From Pseudomonas sp. UBA6562 (lineage in GTDB: Bacteria > Pseudomonadota > Gammaproteobacteria > Pseudomonadales > Pseudomonadaceae): a DNA stretch of 64,000 bases. Positions 51,683-60,494 of this stretch are shown here, in pieces (position 1 is the first letter of the stretch; every line of letters begins with the position of its first letter). The translations under genes and the position numbers were made by a program. A model generated the notes under the pieces. The model did not search any database, was not told where the DNA came from, and was given only the letters and a program-made list of their open reading frames with translations. The stretch covers positions 124,001-188,000 of the forward strand of contig NZ_DJJS01000010.1 of the NCBI RefSeq assembly GCF_002434265.1. Reading direction: 5' to 3'.

Positions 51683-52141
51683 TCAGACGATCGACAGGCT
51701 GGGCGGCGCGCGGCTGCGTGCGCCGGGGAACACGGCCTGGCGGCCATGCCCGCTGCGCACGGGCGCCGCCACGTGCAGGGGTGCGGGTACGTGGCTGAAG
51801 GTGAGGGGGCTGAGGGTCTGCGGCAGGGCCGGGCAGTTGAACAGCAGGCTGCAATAGCCGCACTGCTCCCACAGCACGTGCAGGTGGCCGTCGTTGCCCG
51901 TGCCGTGGCTGGCATGGGCGCCATGGTCGGCCCCGGCGGCTTGCTCGGCCACAGGCATGTCCATGGCCATGTGTGCCGGCATCGGCATGGCCATGCCGGC
52001 GCGATGGTTCATCGGCATCGACTGGGAAACCAGCGGGCCGATGAAGATCATCCACATGGCGAACAGGCTCAGCCAACTGCCACCGACGCGCCTGCGGGCA
52101 GGGCGGGTGGTACGGCGGGGCCTGTGGCGCAAAAGGCTCAT
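51683..52141 (-). CDS. DUF2946 protein with Met/His-rich segment
   Basis: 152 aa. An arginine-rich N-terminus, one membrane segment (about residues 21-40), then a striking Met/His-rich stretch (residues 42-63, M-P-M-N-H...M-A-M-D-M-P) and HGAHASHGTGNDGH. The DUF2946 signature CGYCSLLFNCP (about residues 95-105) follows. Met/His clusters and paired cysteines suggest Cu(I) binding in the periplasm. It lies 61 nt before oprC and 19 nt after the PCu(A)C gene. Confidence 0.8.
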   Translation of the reverse strand: MSLLRHRPRRTTRPARRRVGGSWLSLFAMWMIFIGPLVSQSMPMNHRAGMAMPMPAHMAMDMPVAEQAAGADHGAHASHGTGNDGHLHVLWEQCGYCSLLFNCPALPQTLSPLTFSHVPAPLHVAAPVRSGHGRQAVFPGARSRAPPSLSIV

Positions 52142-52160
52142 GGAGGGCGCGAGCTAGCGA

Positions 52161-52643
52161 TCAGTGGGCGTGGTCGTGGCCTTGTTGCGTGGCCGGCGCC
52201 TGCTGCTGCACGGCGACTTGTACGGTGACGTCACCGGCACGCTCGAAGTGCAGCGTCAGCGGGAAGCGCTGGCCGGCGACGAGCAGGCTGCGCTCGCTGG
52301 GTTGCAGGATCATCACGTGGTAGGCGCTGGGGGCGAAGACCAAGTCCTGGCCGGCCGGCACGGCGACGCTTGCGACCTGCTGCATGCGCATCGCGCCGCT
52401 GCCCGATTGCACGTGCTCGTGCAACTGCGCTTGGCCGCTGATGGGTGTGTCCACCGACAGCAGCCGGTCGTCGCGCTTGCCGTTGTTGTGCACCACGAAA
52501 TAGGCCGCCACGTTCGGCGCGTTGGGCGGCAGGGCCAGGGACCAAGGATGGGCGATGTGCAGGTCGCCAATGGTGTATTCATGGGCACTGGCGAAGACGC
52601 CGGGCAGCAGCAGGGCGGCCACGACGAGGGCTTGCTTGAGCAT
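52161..52643 (-). CDS. Periplasmic copper chaperone PCu(A)C
   Basis: 160 aa. Signal peptide to about residue 20 (A-S-A-H). The copper site is assembled from H75/H77, M85/M87 and H109-V-M111, close to the family pattern H(M)x10Mx21HxM, here with one extra residue in the first spacing. A His-rich C-terminus ends GHDHAH. PCu(A)C proteins deliver Cu(I) to the CuA site of cytochrome oxidase or to other periplasmic carriers. It sits between two DUF2946 genes. Confidence 0.9.
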   Translation of the reverse strand: MLKQALVVAALLLPGVFASAHEYTIGDLHIAHPWSLALPPNAPNVAAYFVVHNNGKRDDRLLSVDTPISGQAQLHEHVQSGSGAMRMQQVASVAVPAGQDLVFAPSAYHVMILQPSERSLLVAGQRFPLTLHFERAGDVTVQVAVQQQAPATQQGHDHAH

Positions 52644-52690
52644 GGTGGAGCTCCGATCGATTGAGGTTCGGGCAGGTGGCGCTGGAGCAC

Positions 52691-53077
52691 TCAAGCGACA
52701 GGGGAGGCGCGGGGATTGATGCCGGGCCAGAGCTGGCGCGGTGTGGGTCGATAGGTGGGGTGTTCTTCGAGCGCGCCGAGGAGGCGCTGCGGCGGGTGGC
52801 GCACGTGCAGCGGCTGGCCGCCCAGGGCCAGCAGTGGCGCCGCGCCCGAACAGCACCAGCAGTGCTGCATGTTGGAGTGTTCGTCGTGGGGCTGGCCAAG
52901 GTCGATCTTGGCCAGCCCTTGCACTTCGACCAGCGCCTTGCCGGCGCTGGAACAGAACGCACCCCACAGCAGCCGGTCCGCCGAGCTTTTGGGCGTGGCG
53001 GCGGACAGTGGCATGGCCAGCATATTGAACAGCACTGCCAGGCAGGCGATCCAGGCGATGTGGCGACGTGGGGGCAT
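52691..53077 (-). CDS. DUF2946 protein
   Basis: 128 aa. An N-terminal membrane segment or signal (about residues 6-27) is followed by the LLWGAFCSSAG segment and a HSNMQHCWCC cluster, then a Pro/Arg-rich tail. The HWCC-type cluster is the metal-binding-looking part. First gene of the minus-strand copper operon; the 128-nt region upstream contains TATACT (53124-53119, minus) and TACAAT (53112-53107, minus) as possible -10 elements without clear -35. Confidence 0.78.
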   Translation of the reverse strand: MPPRRHIAWIACLAVLFNMLAMPLSAATPKSSADRLLWGAFCSSAGKALVEVQGLAKIDLGQPHDEHSNMQHCWCCSGAAPLLALGGQPLHVRHPPQRLLGALEEHPTYRPTPRQLWPGINPRASPVA

Positions 53078-53205
53078 GGAGAGATCCGGTCAGGAATCAG
53101 TGGCGTATTGTACGGCGCAGTATAGGGAAATATCGCCGGGTGCGGTGATGTGCCGCAGCGGCGCCCTTACCTGGCGCATGGATACCTGACCGAGTGTGAG
53201 TGGCC

Positions 53206-54057
53206 TCAGGCCTTGCGCCCCATCAGGCCGCGTACGGTCTCCTGCAGGTCGGCCGGCAGTACGACGATCTTGGCGTTGCTGCTGGCGGCCAGAGTTTCCA
53301 TCGCGCCGATGTAGCGCTCGCCCAGCAGGTACATGGCCGGCGTGGTTTCGTTACCTACGGCGTCGCGCACCAGGGTGATGGCCCGCGCCGAGGCTTCGGC
53401 CAGGTTGATCTGCGCTTCGGCGTCCAGCTTGGCCGACTGCTGGCGCGCCTGGGCTTCGAGGATCGCCGCCTGCTTGGCGCCTTCGGCGCGGGTCACGTCG
53501 GCTTTACGTTCACGCTCGGCGGCGGCCTGGCGCTCCATGGCCAGCTGCATGTTCTGTGACGGCTTGATGTCCTGGATTTCCACCGAGCGCACGGTCACGC
53601 CCCAGTCTTCGGTCTGCTCCGACATCGCCTCGCGCAGGCGTGCCTTGATCTGCTCGCGGCTGGACAGCGCTTCGTCCAGGTCCATGGCGCCGATGATGGC
53701 GCGCAGGGAGGTCATGGTCAGGCTGGTGACGGCGAAGGAGAAGTCCTGCACGCCGTAGGAGGCTTTCTGCGGGTCGACGACCTTAGCGAAGCACAGCGCG
53801 TTGGCGACGATCACCGCGTTGTCGCGGGTGATGATTTCCTGTTGCTGCACATCGAGGATGATGTCTTTGGTCGGCAGGCGGTAGGCGACCACGTCCATGT
53901 AGGGAATGAGGATGTTCAGGCCGGGTTTGAGGGTGCTGTGGTAGCGACCCAGGCGCTCGACGATCCACTCCTCGCCCTGGGGCACGATGCGCACCCCCTT
54001 GAACACGGTGATCAGAACGAACAGAGCGAACGTGATGGCGACAATCAGACTAGTCAT
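53206..54057 (-). CDS. SPFH/Band 7 membrane protein (QmcA/stomatin-like)
   Basis: 283 aa. One N-terminal membrane helix (about residues 2-20), then the SPFH domain (VPQGEEWIVERLGRYHSTLKPGLN by ends, 26-49, and the ALSSREQIKARLREAM region), then a long charged coiled coil (AMERQAAAERERKADVTRAEGAKQAA in parts). It forms oligomeric membrane microdomain scaffolds and influences FtsH-type proteolysis. Paired with nfeD, 24 nt upstream, as is standard. Confidence 0.94.
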   Translation of the reverse strand: MTSLIVAITFALFVLITVFKGVRIVPQGEEWIVERLGRYHSTLKPGLNILIPYMDVVAYRLPTKDIILDVQQQEIITRDNAVIVANALCFAKVVDPQKASYGVQDFSFAVTSLTMTSLRAIIGAMDLDEALSSREQIKARLREAMSEQTEDWGVTVRSVEIQDIKPSQNMQLAMERQAAAERERKADVTRAEGAKQAAILEAQARQQSAKLDAEAQINLAEASARAITLVRDAVGNETTPAMYLLGERYIGAMETLAASSNAKIVVLPADLQETVRGLMGRKA

Positions 54058-54081
54058 TGGTGGCGTCCTTTTGCTACGGAT

Positions 54082-54519
54082 TCAGGCCCGGCTGATGCGG
54101 GCGGTATTGCCTTCGATGGCGGTCAGGCGTACGCGCTCGCCGACGGCGATTTCGCTGTCGGCGACGCAGATCCATTCTTCGCTGCCCAGGATCGGCTTCT
54201 GAAAGCGCACGCGGCCTTTCTGGAACTCCGAGACGGCGACGGTCAGCAGGCCGACTTCGCCGATCACGCTGTCGGCGGTCCAACGCACGTCGGGTTTCTT
54301 GCGGCGGAATATCTTGAACCAGAGCAGGGTGGTGACCGACGAGAACAGCACCCACAACAGCACCTGCATATCCAGGTGCAGGCTGGGGACGACGAGGGCG
54401 GCCAGGGCGACCAGCACGGCGCCGATGCCGAACCAGAGAATGAAGAAGGTGGGCAGGAGCAGTTCGAGCAGGATCAGGGCCACGCCGAAAACGAGCCAGA
54501 TCCACCATTGCATGTCCAT
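54082..54519 (-). CDS. NfeD-like membrane protein
   Basis: 145 aa, short NfeD1b type. Three to four membrane helices (about residues 4-72) are followed by a C-terminal OB-fold (V-GEVGLLTVAVSEFQKGRVRFQ, then WICVADSEIAVGERVRLTAIEGN). ATG 54519 has GGAAGG 8 nt upstream; further in-frame codons lack support. Partner of the SPFH protein downstream. Confidence 0.92.
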   Translation of the reverse strand: MDMQWWIWLVFGVALILLELLLPTFFILWFGIGAVLVALAALVVPSLHLDMQVLLWVLFSSVTTLLWFKIFRRKKPDVRWTADSVIGEVGLLTVAVSEFQKGRVRFQKPILGSEEWICVADSEIAVGERVRLTAIEGNTARISRA

Positions 54520-54665
54520 ATGGGTGGCCTTCCAGAAAGGGAGTGCGCAGTTTACGGCAGTGGCAGGACCAGCCGCCATTGGCTCGATGGCTGAAACGAT
54601 GCAGGAAACGTCGTCGCCACTGTAGGACGTCGCTGTAGGACATCAACCCTATCCCAGTCAGGCGA

Positions 54666-55385
54666 TCAGCGCGCCAATGCCGCCAACAGCGACGCCACGT
54701 CGAAGAATTCGCGGTCCGCTGCCGGCAGCGGTGGGCGCTTGAGCACCAGCACCGGGATGCCCCGCTCGCGCGCCACTTCCAGCTTGGGTTCGGTGGCAAC
54801 GCTGCCGCTGTTCTTGCTCACCAGCACATCGATCCGGCGCCGGGCGAACAGCGCGCGCTCGTCGTCCAGCAAGAACGGGCCGCGCGCGCCGATCACTTCA
54901 CAACGATCGTTGCCCGGGTACGCCTCCAGGGCGCGCAAGGTCCAGAATTGCCGCGCAGGGATTTCGTCCAGGTGCGCCAGCGGTTCGCGGCCCAGGGTGA
55001 ACAAGGGCCGTGCGAAGGGTTCGAGTGCGGCGATCAGTTCAGGCCAGTCGGCGACCTCGCGCCAGTCGTCGCCAGGCTGGGCCTGCCAGGCGGGCCGACG
55101 TAGCGCCCAGCAGGCCACGCCGGCGCTGCGCGCAGCCTGCGCGGCGTTGGCGCTGATCTGTGCGGCGTAGGGATGGGTGGCGTCGATCAGCAGCGTGATG
55201 CCCGCCTCGCGCAGGTAGCGCGCCAACCCCTCGGCACCGCCATAGCCGCCCACGCGCACCTGGCAGTCCAGGTCGTGCGGCACCCGGCCGATGCCGGCCA
55301 GGCTGTAGACATGTTCGGGCCCCAGGCGGCGGGCGATGGCCAGCGCCTCGGTGACGCCGCCCAACAACAGGATGCGCGGGTTCAT
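54666..55385 (-). CDS. cobK: Precorrin-6A reductase
   Basis: 239 aa NADPH-dependent reductase of corrin synthesis. The N-terminal ILLLGGVTEALAIARRL nucleotide motif, LIDATHPYAAQIS, CWALRRPAWQAQPGD and FTLGREPLAH segments are diagnostic of CobK/CbiJ. VSKNSGSVATEPKLEVARERGIPV is the conserved C-terminal element (given by its ends, about residues 188-212). The ATG overlaps the cbiD stop (ATGA). Last gene of the cobL-cbiD-cobK operon. Confidence 0.95.
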   Translation of the reverse strand: MNPRILLLGGVTEALAIARRLGPEHVYSLAGIGRVPHDLDCQVRVGGYGGAEGLARYLREAGITLLIDATHPYAAQISANAAQAARSAGVACWALRRPAWQAQPGDDWREVADWPELIAALEPFARPLFTLGREPLAHLDEIPARQFWTLRALEAYPGNDRCEVIGARGPFLLDDERALFARRRIDVLVSKNSGSVATEPKLEVARERGIPVLVLKRPPLPAADREFFDVASLLAALAR

Positions 55386-56476
55386 GGGCGCCCCGCCGTG
55401 CCGACGATGCCGCCTTGGCGGTCGATGGCGAACACCTCCACCTGCACGTGGGCCGGCACCACGCTGCGGGCGAAGGCCAGGGCGTGGGCGCACACCGCAT
55501 CGCCCAAGCCGATGCCGGCCGCATGGCTCAAGGCCAAAGCCTGCTGGCTGGTGTTGGCGCCAAGGATGGCCTGTTGCAGCGCGGCGTCGGCGCCGAGGTC
55601 GGCGGCCCAGCCGGCCAGTTGCGGCAGGTCGATGCTGGAGTGGCGGCTGTGCAGGTCCATGTGCCCGGCGGCCAGCTTGCTGATCTTGCCGAAGCCGCCG
55701 CATAGGGTCAGGCGCGTCATGGGCACCCGGCGCAGGTGCTTGAGCACCGCGCCGACGAAGTCGCCCATCTCGATCAGGGCGATGTCGGGCAGGTCGTAGA
55801 CCCGGCGCATGGTGTCTTCGCTGGCGTTGCCGGTGCAGGCGGCGATGTGCGTATAACCGTTGCTGTGGGCGACGTCGATGCCCTGCTGGATGGACGCGAT
55901 GTAGGCGGCGCAGGAAAACGGCCGGACGATACCGCTGGTGCCCAGGATCGACAGGCCGCCGAGAATGCCCAGCCGCGGGTTCATGGTCTTGAGCGCCAGC
56001 TGCGCGCCGTTGCGCACGTTCACCGTGACTTCGAAGCCGCCGGCAAAGCCCAGTTCGCACGCCAGTTGCGTCAGGTGCTCGCTGATCATGCGCCGCGGCA
56101 CCGGGTTGATCGCAGGTTCCCCGACCGCCAGCACCAGGCCGGGGCGAGTCACCGTGCCCACGCCTTCGCCGGCAATGAAGCGCACGCCGGGCGCGTCGAG
56201 CAGGCGCACCTGGCTATAGAGCAGGGCGCCGTGGGTCACGTCAGGGTCGTCGCCGGCATCCTTCAAGGTCCCGGCTTCAGCCATCTCGTCCTGGACACGG
56301 CAGAACTCCAGGCGCATCTGCACCACCTTGCCCTTGGGCAGGGTGATGTGCACGGCATCGCAGCCCTGGCCACTGAGCAGCAGGCGCGCGGCGGCAAGGC
56401 TGGTGGCGGTGGCGCAACTGCCGGTGGTCAGGCCGCTGCGCAGGGGGGCAGGGGTTTCGCGGGTTTCTTCACGCAT
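55382..56476 (-). CDS. cbiD: Cobalt-precorrin-5B C1-methyltransferase CbiD
   Basis: 364 aa. RSGLTTGSCATATSLAA at the N-terminus, MNPRLGILGGLSILGTSGIV, and GDFVGAVLKHLRR with CGGFGKISKLAAGHMDLHSRHSS (by ends) are family hallmarks. In classical aerobic producers CobF does the C1 methylation; many pseudomonads have CbiD instead, and no cobF is in the window. The start overlaps the cobL stop by 8 nt and the stop overlaps cobK by 4 nt, so all three are coupled. Confidence 0.95.
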   Translation of the reverse strand: MREETRETPAPLRSGLTTGSCATATSLAAARLLLSGQGCDAVHITLPKGKVVQMRLEFCRVQDEMAEAGTLKDAGDDPDVTHGALLYSQVRLLDAPGVRFIAGEGVGTVTRPGLVLAVGEPAINPVPRRMISEHLTQLACELGFAGGFEVTVNVRNGAQLALKTMNPRLGILGGLSILGTSGIVRPFSCAAYIASIQQGIDVAHSNGYTHIAACTGNASEDTMRRVYDLPDIALIEMGDFVGAVLKHLRRVPMTRLTLCGGFGKISKLAAGHMDLHSRHSSIDLPQLAGWAADLGADAALQQAILGANTSQQALALSHAAGIGLGDAVCAHALAFARSVVPAHVQVEVFAIDRQGGIVGTAGRP

Positions 56477-57680
56477 CGACGGGCTTGACCACCTCGAGCA
56501 GGGTGATCGGCAGCGCCTGGCGCCAGGTGTCGAAGCTGCCCAGGGGTTGCGCCTGGGCCACATGCAGGCGGGTCAGGTCGCCGCCATGGCGCTCACGGAA
56601 GTGCGCCAGGGTCAGTTCGCTTTGCAGGGTCACGGCATTGGCCACCAGCCGTCCGCCTGGGCGCAGCGCCGCCCAGCAGCGCTCCAGCACCCCTTCGCGG
56701 GTGACGCCGCCGCCGATGAACACGGCGTCGGGGGATTCCAGGCCGTGCAGGGCGTCGGGCGCTTTGCCGCGTATCAGGTGCAGGCCGGGTACGCCGAGCG
56801 CTTCGCGGTTGAATTCGATGAATGCCTGGCGCCCTTCGTCGGCCTCGATCGCCAGGGCGCGGCAGCTGGGATGGGCACGCATCCACTCGATGCCGATCGA
56901 GCCGCAGCCGGCGCCGACGTCCCACAGCAGCTCGCCAGGGCGCGGCGCCAGACGTGCCAGGGTCATGGCGCGCACATCGCGTTTGGTCAGTTGGCCGTCG
57001 TGGCGGAAGGCATGGTCGGGCAGGCCGGCGAGGGGTGACAGGGGCACAGCCTGCGGCCCGGCCAGGCACTCGATGGCCACCAGGTTGAGCGGCGCCAGCG
57101 GGCCGTGGGGCCAGGCGTCGGCCCGACCGCGCAGGCAGCGCTCGTCGGGGCCGCCCAGGTGTTCGAAGACCTGCAAGCGGCTCGGGCCGAAGCCGCGTTC
57201 GGTCAGCAGAGCGGCCAGTGCCGCCGGGCTGTCGCCGTCGTTGCTCAGCACCAGCAGGCGCACGCCGCTATACAGATGGGCGTTGAGCGCGCTCAGGGGC
57301 CGCGCCACCACCGACAGCACCTGCACCTCCTGCAAGGGCCAGCCCAGGCGCGCCGCGGCCAGGGCGCAGGAAGAGGGCATCGACAGCACGTGCAGCTCGT
57401 CGGCAGGCACCTGGCGCGCCAGGCTCGCGCCGACGCCATAGAACATCGGGTCGCCGCTGGCCAGCACGCACACCGGCTCGCCGCGCTGCGCCAGCACTGG
57501 CGCCAGGGAAAACGGGCTGCCCCACGGCACCTGCCGGCCGGTCACACAGCGCGGCAGCAGCGCCAGTTGCCGCGGGCCGCCGAAAATCTGCCGGGCACCA
57601 AGCAGCGCGCGGCGGGCCTGTTTGCCCAGGCCGCCGAAGCCGTCTTCGCCAATGCCTACTACTGTCAGCCAGGGTGTCAT
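56469..57680 (-). CDS. cobL: Precorrin-6Y C5,15-methyltransferase (decarboxylating)
   Basis: 403 aa fusion of a CbiE-type tetrapyrrole methylase (residues about 1-200, VVGIGEDGFGGLG and LASGDPMFYGVGASLAR) with a CbiT-type Rossmann methyltransferase (about 225-400, LLWDVGAGCGSIGIEWMRAHP). It methylates C5 and C15 and removes the C12 acetate carboxyl. ATG 57680 begins the conserved strand MTPWLTVVGIGEDG. Divergent from cobG across 132 nt. Confidence 0.96.
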   Translation of the reverse strand: MTPWLTVVGIGEDGFGGLGKQARRALLGARQIFGGPRQLALLPRCVTGRQVPWGSPFSLAPVLAQRGEPVCVLASGDPMFYGVGASLARQVPADELHVLSMPSSCALAAARLGWPLQEVQVLSVVARPLSALNAHLYSGVRLLVLSNDGDSPAALAALLTERGFGPSRLQVFEHLGGPDERCLRGRADAWPHGPLAPLNLVAIECLAGPQAVPLSPLAGLPDHAFRHDGQLTKRDVRAMTLARLAPRPGELLWDVGAGCGSIGIEWMRAHPSCRALAIEADEGRQAFIEFNREALGVPGLHLIRGKAPDALHGLESPDAVFIGGGVTREGVLERCWAALRPGGRLVANAVTLQSELTLAHFRERHGGDLTRLHVAQAQPLGSFDTWRQALPITLLEVVKPVDA

Positions 57681-57747
57681 GGGGTCCTCTGAAGTCTCTG
57701 TGCGCCGTCGTTGCCGGGCGCGCCGACGACGGCCCTCGACCACCGGC

Positions 57748-57778
57748 TTTTCATGCCGCCGGACAAAGCAGGCATAAT
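57748..57778 (+). promoter_or_regulatory. Candidate promoter for the cobG operon
   Basis: TTTTCA (57748-57753) and CATAAT (57773-57778), 19 nt apart, about 35-50 nt before the cobG start. The -10 in the context GGCATAATACCGCG is good; the -35 is weak. The 132-nt gap is too short for a cobalamin riboswitch and none was seen. Confidence 0.4.
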
Positions 57779-57812
57779 ACCGCGCCTTCTCCCCCGAAGC
57801 GCCCTTTGACGA

Positions 57813-59144
57813 TTGCCGGATACCCCCTTGAAGCAGGCCCAGCCCCTCGACATTTCGCCTCGCCCCTCGGCTTGCCCTGGGTTGTGGCGCATCGTTGCCG
57901 CCCGTGACGGCGGCATCTGCCGCGTCAAGCTGCCCGGCGGCGCGCTGTCGGCTGCCCAGGCCGAAGCGGTGGCCGACGCTGCCGAGCGCTATGCGGGCGG
58001 CGTGATCGAGGCGACCAACCGCGCCAATCTGCAGATTCGCGGCATCGGTAACGAACACGCGGCCCTGGTCCGGTATCTGCTCGACGCCGGCCTCGGCCCC
58101 CGCGAGGCGGCCGGCGACGACGTGCGCAACCTGATGCTCAGCCCGCTGGCCGGTCTCGATCCGCAGCGTGTGCTGGACACCCGGCCCCTGGCCGCGCAGA
58201 TCCTGGCGCTGCTGGAAAACACCCCGGCGTTCCATCAGCTGTCGGCCAAGTTCGCCGTGCAACTGGACGGCGGCGAGGCACTGGCGATGCTCGACCATCC
58301 CCATGACCTGTGGCTGTCGGCGTTGACGCTCGACGGCGAGCCCTGGCTGGGCTTCGGTTTGGCCAGCTCGCCCGCGGCCGGTCCCGTACTCGGCGCCGTT
58401 CGCCAGGAACGGGGTCTGGACTTGGTGCGCGCGGTGCTCGAAGGTTTCCTGGCGCACGCCCGCGCCGACCAATCGCGTATGCGCCAGGTGCTCGAAAGCA
58501 TGCCGGCAGACACTTTCGTGCAGAGCCTCGCCCTCGACCTGCGCCGCGATCCCGCCGTGCTGGGCTGGCGCCGCGCGCGTACGCCCGTGAGTTGGCTAGG
58601 CAGGCTGGCGCAGTCGAGCGGCCGCGCCCTGGGCGTCGCTCCGCCACTGGGCCGGCTGACCCCGGCGATGCTGCGCGGCGTTGCCCGCATCGCCCGTGAG
58701 TGGGGTGACGGCAGCCTGCGCCTGACCCCCTGGCAGAGCCTGGTGTTGCCCCATCTCGACGAAGCGTGGCAGCCCGCCGCCGTGGCCGAACTGGCCGCGC
58801 TAGGCCTGCTCTGCGCCGACGACCAACCGCTGGCGCGGCTGATTGCCTGTACCGGCGACAGCGGCTGCGCCAAGGCCCTGGCCGACACCAAGGCTGACGC
58901 CCGCGCGCTGGCGGCCCTGCTCGGCCCCGGCGCACCGGCCAGCGTGCACCTGAGCGGCTGCCCACGCTCCTGCGCCGCCGCCCACGTGGCGCCGGCCACC
59001 TTGCTGGCCCGCGCACCGGGCCGCTACGACCTCTACTTGCGCGACCCGCATGTGCCGGGCTTCGGCCTGCTGCGCGGGTCCGACCTTACCTTGAAAGACG
59101 CAGGCGCCTTGCTCGCCCTGCAGACGGAGCACCTTGATGATTGA
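57813..59144 (+). CDS. cobG: Precorrin-3B synthase CobG
   Basis: 443 aa from TTG 57813; a second TTG at 57828 would give 438 aa, and neither has a good ribosome site, so the start is open. CobG is the oxygen-dependent ring-contraction monooxygenase of the aerobic pathway, related to sulfite/nitrite reductases. PSACPGLWRIVAARDGGICRVKLPGG by ends at the N-terminus, ATNRANLQIRGIG, and the [4Fe-4S]/sirohaem-type cysteines CTGDSGC and CPRSC (C-x5-C and C-x3-C, near residues 347-391) are visible. The stop overlaps cobH by 8 nt. Confidence 0.92.
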   Translation: MPDTPLKQAQPLDISPRPSACPGLWRIVAARDGGICRVKLPGGALSAAQAEAVADAAERYAGGVIEATNRANLQIRGIGNEHAALVRYLLDAGLGPREAAGDDVRNLMLSPLAGLDPQRVLDTRPLAAQILALLENTPAFHQLSAKFAVQLDGGEALAMLDHPHDLWLSALTLDGEPWLGFGLASSPAAGPVLGAVRQERGLDLVRAVLEGFLAHARADQSRMRQVLESMPADTFVQSLALDLRRDPAVLGWRRARTPVSWLGRLAQSSGRALGVAPPLGRLTPAMLRGVARIAREWGDGSLRLTPWQSLVLPHLDEAWQPAAVAELAALGLLCADDQPLARLIACTGDSGCAKALADTKADARALAALLGPGAPASVHLSGCPRSCAAAHVAPATLLARAPGRYDLYLRDPHVPGFGLLRGSDLTLKDAGALLALQTEHLDD

Positions 59145-59763
59145 CTACATCCGCGACGGTCAGGAGATCTATCGCAATTCCTTCCGCATCATCCGTGAGG
59201 AAGCCCGCCTGGAGCGCATCCCCGCCGACCTGGAAAAGCTCGCCGTGCGGGTCATCCACGCGTGCGGCATGGTCGAGGCCATCGACGGCCTGCAATTCTC
59301 CGAGGGTGCCGGCCGCGCCGGGCGCGAGGCGCTGCTGGGCGGGGCGCCGATCCTGTGCGACGCGCACATGGTCGCCGAAGGCATCACCCGTGCGCGCCTG
59401 CCGGCCAACAACCCGGTCATCTGTACCCTGCGCGACCCCAGCGTGCCGGACCTGGCCAAGACTGCCGGCAACACCCGCTCGGCGGTGGCGCTGGAGCTGT
59501 GGCGGCCGCACCTGGAGGGCGCCGTGGTGGTGATCGGCAACGCCCCCACCGCGTTGTTCTACCTGCTGGAGATGCTCGACGCCGGCGCGCCCAAGCCCGC
59601 GCTGATCCTGGGCTTCCCGGTCGGCTTCGTCGGCGCGGCGGAGTCCAAGGCCATGCTCGCCGCCGACAGCCGCGGCGTGCCGTTCGTGATCATGCAAGGG
59701 CGGTTGGGCGGCAGCGCCATGGCGGCGGCGGCGGTCAACGCCCTGGCCACGGAGGTGGAATGA
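59137..59763 (+). CDS. cobH: Precorrin-8X methylmutase
   Basis: 208 aa. It moves a methyl group from C11 to C12 to give hydrogenobyrinate. The catalytic histidine lies in VIHACGMVEA (H43 region); CDAHMVAEGI, NAPTALFYLLEMLDAG and GFPVGFVGAAESK are family motifs. ATG 59137 has GGAG about 8 nt upstream and overlaps the cobG stop; a TTG one codon earlier is in frame. Confidence 0.96.
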   Translation: MIDYIRDGQEIYRNSFRIIREEARLERIPADLEKLAVRVIHACGMVEAIDGLQFSEGAGRAGREALLGGAPILCDAHMVAEGITRARLPANNPVICTLRDPSVPDLAKTAGNTRSAVALELWRPHLEGAVVVIGNAPTALFYLLEMLDAGAPKPALILGFPVGFVGAAESKAMLAADSRGVPFVIMQGRLGGSAMAAAAVNALATEVE

Positions 59764-60494
59764 TGCAGCCGCGTGGACGCTTGCTGGGCCTGGGCGTCGG
59801 CCCCGGCGATCCGGAACTGATCACCGTCAAGGCCCTGCGCCTGCTGCGCGAAGCGCCCGTGGTGGCGTACTTCGTGGCCAAGGGCAAGCGCGGCAACGCC
59901 TTCGGCATCATCGAAGGGCACTTGCAGGCGCAGCAGACCTTGCTGCCGCTGGTGTACCCAGTGACGACGGAAGCGCTGCCGGCGCCGTTGTCCTATGAGC
60001 GGATCATCAGCGACTTCTACGACGAAGCCAGCCTGCACGTCGCCGCGCACCTGGATGCCGGCCGCGACGTGGCGGTGATCTGCGAAGGCGACCCGTTCTT
60101 CTACGGCTCCTACATGTACCTGCACGACCGCCTGGCCGAGCGCTACGAGGCGCAGGTGATTCCGGGCGTGTGCTCGATGCTCGGCGGTGCGTCGGTGCTC
60201 GGTGCGCCGCTGGTGTACCGCAACCAGAGCCTGTCGGTGCTCTCCGGCGTGCTGCCGGCCGAGGCCCTGAAGCGACGCCTGGCCGACGCCGATGCGGCGG
60301 TGATCATGAAGCTGGGCCGCAACTTGCCGAAAGTGCGCGAGGTGTTGGTGGAGCTGGGTCTGGACGGCCGTGCGCTGTATGTCGAGCGGGCGACCATGGC
60401 CAACCAGCGCATCGTGCCGCTGGCCGAGGTCGACCCGCAGTCCTCGCCGTATTTCTCGCTGATCATCGTGCCGGGGGAAAAATGGCAGGGTTGA
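59763..60494 (+). CDS. cobI: Precorrin-2 C20-methyltransferase
   Basis: 243 aa tetrapyrrole methylase that commits precorrin-2 to cobalamin. GLGVGPGDPELITVKALRLL at the N-terminus, VAVICEGDPFFYGSYMYLHDRL, IPGVCSMLGGAS and MKLGRNL are diagnostic. ATGATG at 59760-59765 offers two starts; the second is better spaced from GGAGG. It overlaps cobH by one base and cobJ by 13. Confidence 0.96.
   Translation: MQPRGRLLGLGVGPGDPELITVKALRLLREAPVVAYFVAKGKRGNAFGIIEGHLQAQQTLLPLVYPVTTEALPAPLSYERIISDFYDEASLHVAAHLDAGRDVAVICEGDPFFYGSYMYLHDRLAERYEAQVIPGVCSMLGGASVLGAPLVYRNQSLSVLSGVLPAEALKRRLADADAAVIMKLGRNLPKVREVLVELGLDGRALYVERATMANQRIVPLAEVDPQSSPYFSLIIVPGEKWQG

Noticed and set aside
54666..56060. One long minus-strand frame running from cobK through most of cbiD, suggesting a fusion
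   Set aside because: The part upstream of ATG 55385 is in the wrong frame for CbiD and is Arg/Pro-rich shadow; CbiD and CobK are separate genes overlapping by 4 nt.
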